NCBI GenBank assembly: GCA_021736615.1
Contig: JAIPFN010000222.1
Span: 1-9,709, forward strand
Origin: Phycisphaerae bacterium
GTDB lineage: Bacteria > Planctomycetota > Phycisphaerae > Sedimentisphaerales > Anaerohalosphaeraceae
Length of the DNA stretch: 9,709 nucleotides
Direction: 5' to 3'
Part shown: piece after piece, positions 6,539-9,709 of the stretch
How positions within the stretch are numbered: the first letter of the stretch is position 1
Layout: the number at the start of each line of letters is the position of its first letter
Translations under genes and position numbers: made by a program
Notes under the pieces: model-generated
The model's database searches: none
What the model saw: only the letters and a program-made list of their open reading frames with translations
What the model was told of the DNA's origin: nothing

Positions 6539-8020
6539 ATGAATGCACTGCTGGTGTATCCGCGTTGTCCGGATGTTTTCTGGAATCTTAAGCATATCCT
6601 GCGTTTTATGTCTCGAAAGGCGATTCTTCCTCCGCTTGGGCTGCTTACTGTGGCGGCGATGCTGCCGGATTCGTGGAACATCAAGGTTGTCGATATGGCC
6701 GTTAATAAGCTGGACGATGAGGATATCGGCTGGGCGGATATTGTGTTTATAAGCGGAATGTATGTGCAGGGCAAGAATGTTCGGGAGGTTGTCGACCGTT
6801 GCAAGGAGGCGGGGGTTGATACTGTCGGGGGGGGGCCTTTGTTTACTGTCGAGGCGGAAAGATTTGACGATGTAGATCACCTGGTGCTCGGCGAGGCGGA
6901 GGTCACGCTGCCAAAGTTCCTGGCAGATCTGGCTGTCGGTAGAGCAAAGCATATTTACAGAAAGACCAGGTTTGCCGATATTAAAGAAACGCCGCCGCCG
7001 AGGTGGGATCTTATCGATGTCAACAAATACGCTTCGATCGGGATTCAGTATTCGCGGGGGTGTCCGTTCGGGTGCGATTTTTGCGAGGTTACGAAACTTT
7101 TCGGCCATCGGATGCGGCTTAAAAGTGCCGAGCAACTTATCACCGAGTTTGAGAATTTGTACCGGGCCGGGTGGATCGGTTCGGTGTTTGTCGTTGACGA
7201 TAATTTTATCGGTAACAAGGCGGTTGTCAAACGGGAGGTGCTGCCTGCGCTGACGGAATGGATGCAGAAGCGGAATTACCCGTTCTTTCTGAATACGCAG
7301 GTTTCGATAAATATTGCCGATGACGAAGAGCTTATGCGGATGATGAGCGAGGCGGGGTTTGAGAAGGTTTTTGTCGGGATCGAGAGTGTCGACGAACAGA
7401 GCTTGCAGGAGTGCAGCAAGGTGCAGAATGCAGGGCGGGACCTGGTTGAGTGCGTTAAGAAGATTCAGAATTTCGGGCTGGAGGTGCAGGCGGGGTTTAT
7501 TGTCGGTTTTGACAGCGATAAGGCGACGGTTTTTGAAGATACGATCAACTTTATTCAAACCAGCGGAATAGTTACTGCGATGGTTGGTTTGCTGGGAGTG
7601 CCGAAGGGGACGGAACTTTATAACCGGCTTGCCGCGGAAAACCGGCTTATTGAGACGGGGCTTTATGAAGTTGACGAGTATAAGGTTTCTTTCGTGCCGA
7701 AGATGGACCGGGAGGAACTGGAGAGGGGGTATAAGCGGGTTCTTTCAACGATCTATTCGCCCGAGTTGTATTATGAGCGGATGATGACGATGCTGAAAAG
7801 TTATAAACTGAAAAAGAAAAAGATTCGACTGCGGGTGCTTGCTTTGGAGGCACTTTGCAAGTCAATCTGGCTGATCGGTATCTGCGGCAGGGACAGGCGG
7901 TATTTCTGGCGGCCTTTCCTCTGGACGCTATTCAGGCGGCCGCAACTGCTGCATGTTACGATATTCGCTTCGATGTGCGGGTATCACTATCGGATGCTGT
8001 TTGAGGAGTTGGAGGGGTAG
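6539..8020 (+). CDS. B12-binding-domain radical SAM protein (HpnP-like, DUF4070 type)
   Basis: The 493-residue product has the three-part build of class B radical SAM enzymes. Residues 1-150 form the Rossmann-like cobalamin-binding domain, with PPLGLLTVAAMLP (31-43), WADIVFISGM (65-74), GGGP (97-100) and LGEAE (117-121). No DxHxxG motif is present; Asp52 sits where it would fall, so cobalamin would be bound without a His ligand. The radical SAM core starts with YSRGCPFGCDFC: Cys175, Cys179 and Cys182 make the CxxxCxxC [4Fe-4S] site. Later motifs are FVVDDNFIGN (about 218-227), VFVGIES and VQAGFIVGFDSD. The C-terminus, from about 340, resembles DUF4070. Relatives such as HpnP, the hopanoid C-2 methylase, methylate unactivated carbons, but no hopanoid genes are nearby, so the substrate is unknown. 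A run of nine G (6827-6835) encodes the conserved Gly triplet without breaking the frame. It is a single-gene unit, convergent with mtaB. Confidence 0.9.
   Translation: MNALLVYPRCPDVFWNLKHILRFMSRKAILPPLGLLTVAAMLPDSWNIKVVDMAVNKLDDEDIGWADIVFISGMYVQGKNVREVVDRCKEAGVDTVGGGPLFTVEAERFDDVDHLVLGEAEVTLPKFLADLAVGRAKHIYRKTRFADIKETPPPRWDLIDVNKYASIGIQYSRGCPFGCDFCEVTKLFGHRMRLKSAEQLITEFENLYRAGWIGSVFVVDDNFIGNKAVVKREVLPALTEWMQKRNYPFFLNTQVSINIADDEELMRMMSEAGFEKVFVGIESVDEQSLQECSKVQNAGRDLVECVKKIQNFGLEVQAGFIVGFDSDKATVFEDTINFIQTSGIVTAMVGLLGVPKGTELYNRLAAENRLIETGLYEVDEYKVSFVPKMDREELERGYKRVLSTIYSPELYYERMMTMLKSYKLKKKKIRLRVLALEALCKSIWLIGICGRDRRYFWRPFLWTLFRRPQLLHVTIFASMCGYHYRMLFEELEG
6827..6835 (+). repeat. Nine-G homopolymer inside the radical SAM gene
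   Basis: Nine consecutive G follow GTC and encode three glycines of the conserved GGGP motif at residues 97-100. The reading frame is intact at this length. Runs of this kind are prone to slippage during replication and to sequencing error. Confidence 0.9.
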
Positions 8021-8029
8021 GGGAAAGCA

Positions 8030-8060
8030 ATTACGAATTATGAATTACGAATTACGAATT
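8030..8060. repeat. Second ATTACGA heptamer array
   Basis: Units ATTACGA, ATTATGA, ATTACGA, ATTACGA and a partial ATT begin 9 nt after the radical SAM stop codon. As at 1188, exactly 7 nt separate the array from a CCGCC-TTY-GGCGG hairpin, and a following ATTTTAT (8087-8093) is shared with 1243-1249. Here that tail overlaps the mtaB stop codon. Confidence 0.85.
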
Positions 8061-8066
8061 TTGGAA

Positions 8067-8081
8067 ACCGCCTTTGGCGGT
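8067..8081. terminator. Hairpin between convergent genes, likely bidirectional terminator
   Basis: ACCGCC and GGCGGT form a perfect 6-bp stem with a TTT loop. It begins 8 nt beyond the mtaB stop and 46 nt beyond the radical SAM stop. On the plus strand a T-rich TTATTTTATTT follows after about 4 nt; on the minus strand TTTCCAAAATT follows. It is the only stable dyad in the 69-bp gap. Confidence 0.5.
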
Positions 8082-8089
8082 GGCTTATT

Positions 8090-9409
8090 TTATTTGGCGG
8101 TTTTTGTGTCTTTGGTTAGGATTCCGGTTGTTAGGTTTCCTTTTTTTGGGTTTTTGGTGTTTGGGAATTTTGTCATGAAGTATCGCTCGGTTCTTCCTTT
8201 TGTTGGGTTTGTGGCCTCGATAATTGCGGTGACCTGCTCGCCGACGAATTTTTTTCGGAAATTATTTTGTAATTTTTCGTCGATTTCGTGAAGTTTTTGC
8301 GATCTCTCCTTGATTACTTCCGGCGGGAGCTGATTTTCCATACTGGCAGCGGGGGTGTTTTTGCGGGGGCTGAAGCTGAAGGCGTGGATTTTGGAAAATT
8401 CTACCTTTTTTGCTATATTGCATGTGTCCTCGAAGTCCTGGTTCGTTTCGCCGGGGAAACCTACTATAATGTCCGTTGTTATGGCGGGGCGGTCGAGGCG
8501 TTTCTTTACCATTTCTACTGTGTCCATAAACGTGTCTATTGTGTATTGTCTGCACATTCTTTTTAGGGTATTGGCTGAGCCTGATTGCAGTGGTAAGTGC
8601 AGGTGGGGCATGATGTTATCGTGCTTTTCGAATATGTCGAGGAGGTCTTCGGTTACGTCGGCAGGTTCGAGGGAGCTTAGTCTTAGACGCTTTAATCCAT
8701 CTACTGATGCTACTTTGTCTACCAGTTCTGCCAGGGGGTTTTTTATCGACATGTTCCATTTTTTTCTTCGTACTGTTTGTCTACCCCATGCGCCCAGAAA
8801 TATACCGGTCAGAACAATTTCTTTGTGGCCGGCGTATACGAGTGCGGCAGTTTCTGCGAGGATTTCATCGATTGGTTTGCTGGATAAAATGTTGCGGATT
8901 TTAGGGACTATGCAGTATGTGCAGTAGCCGTCGCAGCCGTCCTGTACCTTCAAAAAGGCGCGACTTTGGCTCTTATATGCGCGAAGTGAGTGGTTTGTGG
9001 TCCTATAATCTTTTTTGTGCTTGATTTTAGTGTTGATTATTGGTCTACTAGGGGTATCTGTACTAGTATTACAGGCGATTATGTTGTTTAGTGCTTCAGG
9101 AAGGGCATTCTTTCTGTCGATAACAAGGATGTCGCCCGGGATGTTTTTCAACTCTCCGGTATGTCCGGCAGGCAGACAGCCAGCAACGACGATCCTGGCA
9201 TCAGGGTTTTGTTTCTGGGCTTTTCTTATTGCCTGGCGGCTTTTCGACGAGGCAATGTGTGTTATGCAGCAGGTATTGACCATAATCAGGTCAGGTCCGT
9301 CTGCAAGTTCAACCTGCTGAAGCCCTGAATCTTCCAGGAGCTGGCGCATCTGCTGGCTTTCGTATTGGTTGACTTTACAGCCTAAAGTGTAAATATTGAA
9401 TGTTTTCAT
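8090..9409 (-). CDS. mtaB: tRNA (t6A37) methylthiotransferase MtaB
   Basis: The 439-residue product matches the MtaB/YqeV group, which inserts a methylthio group at C2 of N6-threonylcarbamoyladenosine 37 in ANN-decoding tRNAs, giving ms2t6A. The N-terminal MTTase domain has TLGCKVNQYES (8-18) and the three cluster cysteines Cys11, Cys47 in VNTCC, and Cys78 in AGCLP. Cys48 is an extra neighbour. The radical SAM site is DGCDGYCTYC with Cys159, Cys163 and Cys166. Group-typical stretches follow: LTGIFLGAWG, LRLSSLEP, HLHLPLQSGS and TDIIVGFPGET. A short TRAM-like tail contains GRTERYF and KGNLTTGIL. TLGCKVNQYE and the LxLSSLEP motif separate it from MiaB and RimO. The ATG at 9407-9409 is the natural N-terminus, four residues before the first strand. 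No Shine-Dalgarno precedes it. Family assignment is firm. Confidence 0.95.
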   Translation of the reverse strand: MKTFNIYTLGCKVNQYESQQMRQLLEDSGLQQVELADGPDLIMVNTCCITHIASSKSRQAIRKAQKQNPDARIVVAGCLPAGHTGELKNIPGDILVIDRKNALPEALNNIIACNTSTDTPSRPIINTKIKHKKDYRTTNHSLRAYKSQSRAFLKVQDGCDGYCTYCIVPKIRNILSSKPIDEILAETAALVYAGHKEIVLTGIFLGAWGRQTVRRKKWNMSIKNPLAELVDKVASVDGLKRLRLSSLEPADVTEDLLDIFEKHDNIMPHLHLPLQSGSANTLKRMCRQYTIDTFMDTVEMVKKRLDRPAITTDIIVGFPGETNQDFEDTCNIAKKVEFSKIHAFSFSPRKNTPAASMENQLPPEVIKERSQKLHEIDEKLQNNFRKKFVGEQVTAIIEATNPTKGRTERYFMTKFPNTKNPKKGNLTTGILTKDTKTAK

Positions 9410-9415
9410 TCGAAT

Positions 9416-9444
9416 ATGATATAAATTTCGTTACGAAATTGCAA
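9416..9444 (-). promoter_or_regulatory. Promoter of mtaB, probably giving a leaderless mRNA
   Basis: On the minus strand TTGCAA (9444-9439) and TATCAT (9421-9416) match -35 and -10 at 4/6 and 5/6 with a 17-bp spacer. The -10 box ends only 6 nt before the ATG, so transcription would begin at or next to the start codon. This agrees with the missing Shine-Dalgarno. Confidence 0.5.
9424..9440. promoter_or_regulatory. 17-bp palindrome between -35 and -10 of mtaB, operator-like
   Basis: AATTTCGT and ACGAAATT are perfect 8-bp arms around one central T. The dyad fills the spacer of the predicted mtaB promoter and overlaps the edge of the -35 box, a position where a bound repressor would block RNA polymerase. 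The binding protein is unknown. Because the site lies in the divergent gap it could also affect pilM. Confidence 0.45.
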
Positions 9445-9480
9445 GTAAATGTCTCTATTAGGTGTTATGGTGAGATTTTT

Positions 9481-9522
9481 ATTAGTAATTAGCGATTAGC
9501 AACTAGCGATTAGCGATTAGCT
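9481..9522. repeat. Heptamer tandem array (ATTAGCG type)
   Basis: Six consecutive 7-nt units: ATTAGTA, ATTAGCG, ATTAGCA, ACTAGCG, ATTAGCG, ATTAGCT. It lies in the divergent gap between mtaB and pilM, 50 nt before the pilM start. Unlike the ATTACGA arrays it has no CCGCC/GGCGG hairpin beside it. Confidence 0.85.
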
Positions 9523-9558
9523 AATGAATTGGCCATTTGGTCAGAGTTTTTTTCGGTC

Positions 9559-9563
9559 AGGAG
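9559..9563 (+). promoter_or_regulatory. Shine-Dalgarno site of pilM
   Basis: AGGAG lies 9 nt before the ATG at 9573 and supports this start. I found no convincing -35/-10 pair upstream; the heptamer array occupies most of the expected promoter region. Confidence 0.75.
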
Positions 9564-9572
9564 TTTAACAAT

Positions 9573-9709
9573 ATGGCTTCATCGGTAAATAGCGTTTGGG
9601 CGATCGATATTGGGAGCAATGCTCTCAAGGCCCTTCGGATTACAGAAGGGGAAGATGGTCTTGAGGTTATCGGTTTCGATTTTATCGAGCACCGCACTAT
9701 TCTTACCAG
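9573..9709 (+). CDS. pilM: Type IV pilus assembly protein PilM, 3' truncated by window end
   Basis: Only the first 45 residues are visible. The N-terminus VWAIDIGSNALKALRI (8-23) is the first phosphate-binding motif of actin/FtsA-like ATPases, in the DIGxxxxK form typical of PilM. It is followed by the usual second strand (LEVIGFDFIEH). PilM is a cytoplasmic protein that binds the N-terminal tail of PilN and links the inner-membrane PilNO complex to the pilus motors. A good Shine-Dalgarno precedes the ATG. In many bacteria pilM opens a pilMNOPQ-type operon, so more pilus genes may follow beyond the window. Other members of the actin-like superfamily, such as FtsA, share the DIG motif, but the residues around it favour PilM. 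Confidence 0.8.
   Translation, partial: MASSVNSVWAIDIGSNALKALRITEGEDGLEVIGFDFIEHRTILT

Noticed and set aside
6515..7558. 347-codon open frame on the minus strand
   Set aside because: It is the exact antisense of the radical SAM gene, shows no domain, and has the Arg/Pro/His-rich composition expected of a shadow frame.
6539..8020. Naming the radical SAM gene hpnP
   Set aside because: It shares the overall build with HpnP, but the DUF4070 group is broad and no hopanoid genes are in view, so a symbol would overstate the evidence.
8355..8927. 190-codon plus-strand frame
   Set aside because: It is antisense to mtaB, whose motifs are unambiguous.
8021..9409. A functional system formed by the two convergent radical SAM genes
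   Set aside because: They are convergent, separately transcribed, and one is a universal-type tRNA modification enzyme, so adjacency is probably chance.
9481..9522. CRISPR array
   Set aside because: Units are 7 nt and directly adjacent, with no spacers and no cas genes nearby.

Overview
The window looks like a piece of a bacterial chromosome, most plausibly Planctomycetota and perhaps Phycisphaerae. This placement is an inference. It rests on large secreted proteins ending in dockerin-like calcium-loop motifs, a beta-helix protein closing with a DIGADEY-type motif, a LamG module, a type IV pilus gene with an actin-like PilM start, and AT-rich gaps filled with short tandem repeats. No marker gene is present to settle it.

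Layout from left to right. (1) 1-985 (+): the 3' part of a subtilisin-like protease that ends in a dockerin-like module. (2) 986-1461: a gap with phased T-tracts, a 10-bp inverted repeat enclosing a heptamer-repeat/hairpin module, and a possible promoter. (3) 1462-5502 (+): a 1346-residue secreted multidomain protein with a beta-helix, three PKD/Ig-like domains, a lipase-like alpha/beta-hydrolase domain with a candidate Ser-Asp-His triad, an FnIII-like domain, and a LamG domain between two dockerin-like half-motifs. (4) 5503-5791: a convergent gap with an eleven-unit heptamer ladder. (5) 5792-6268 (-): a GNAT acetyltransferase with a good sigma70-type promoter. (6) 6539-8020 (+): a B12-binding radical SAM protein of the HpnP-like/DUF4070 type. 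(7) 8021-8089: a short convergent gap with a second heptamer/hairpin module. (8) 8090-9409 (-): mtaB, the tRNA t6A37 methylthiotransferase, probably translated from a leaderless message. (9) 9410-9572: a divergent gap with a palindrome inside the mtaB promoter and another heptamer array. (10) 9573-9709 (+): the start of pilM.

The genes alternate strand and do not form an operon. The two left-hand genes share a theme of secreted, dockerin-tagged degradative or adhesive enzymes. The other genes are a housekeeping tRNA-modification enzyme, a stand-alone acetyltransferase, an orphan radical SAM enzyme and the probable head of a pilus operon. I see no defence system, CRISPR array, transposase, RNA gene or phage module. 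The most unusual signals are the 7-nt-period repeats in four of the five intergenic gaps and the architecture of the 1346-residue protein.
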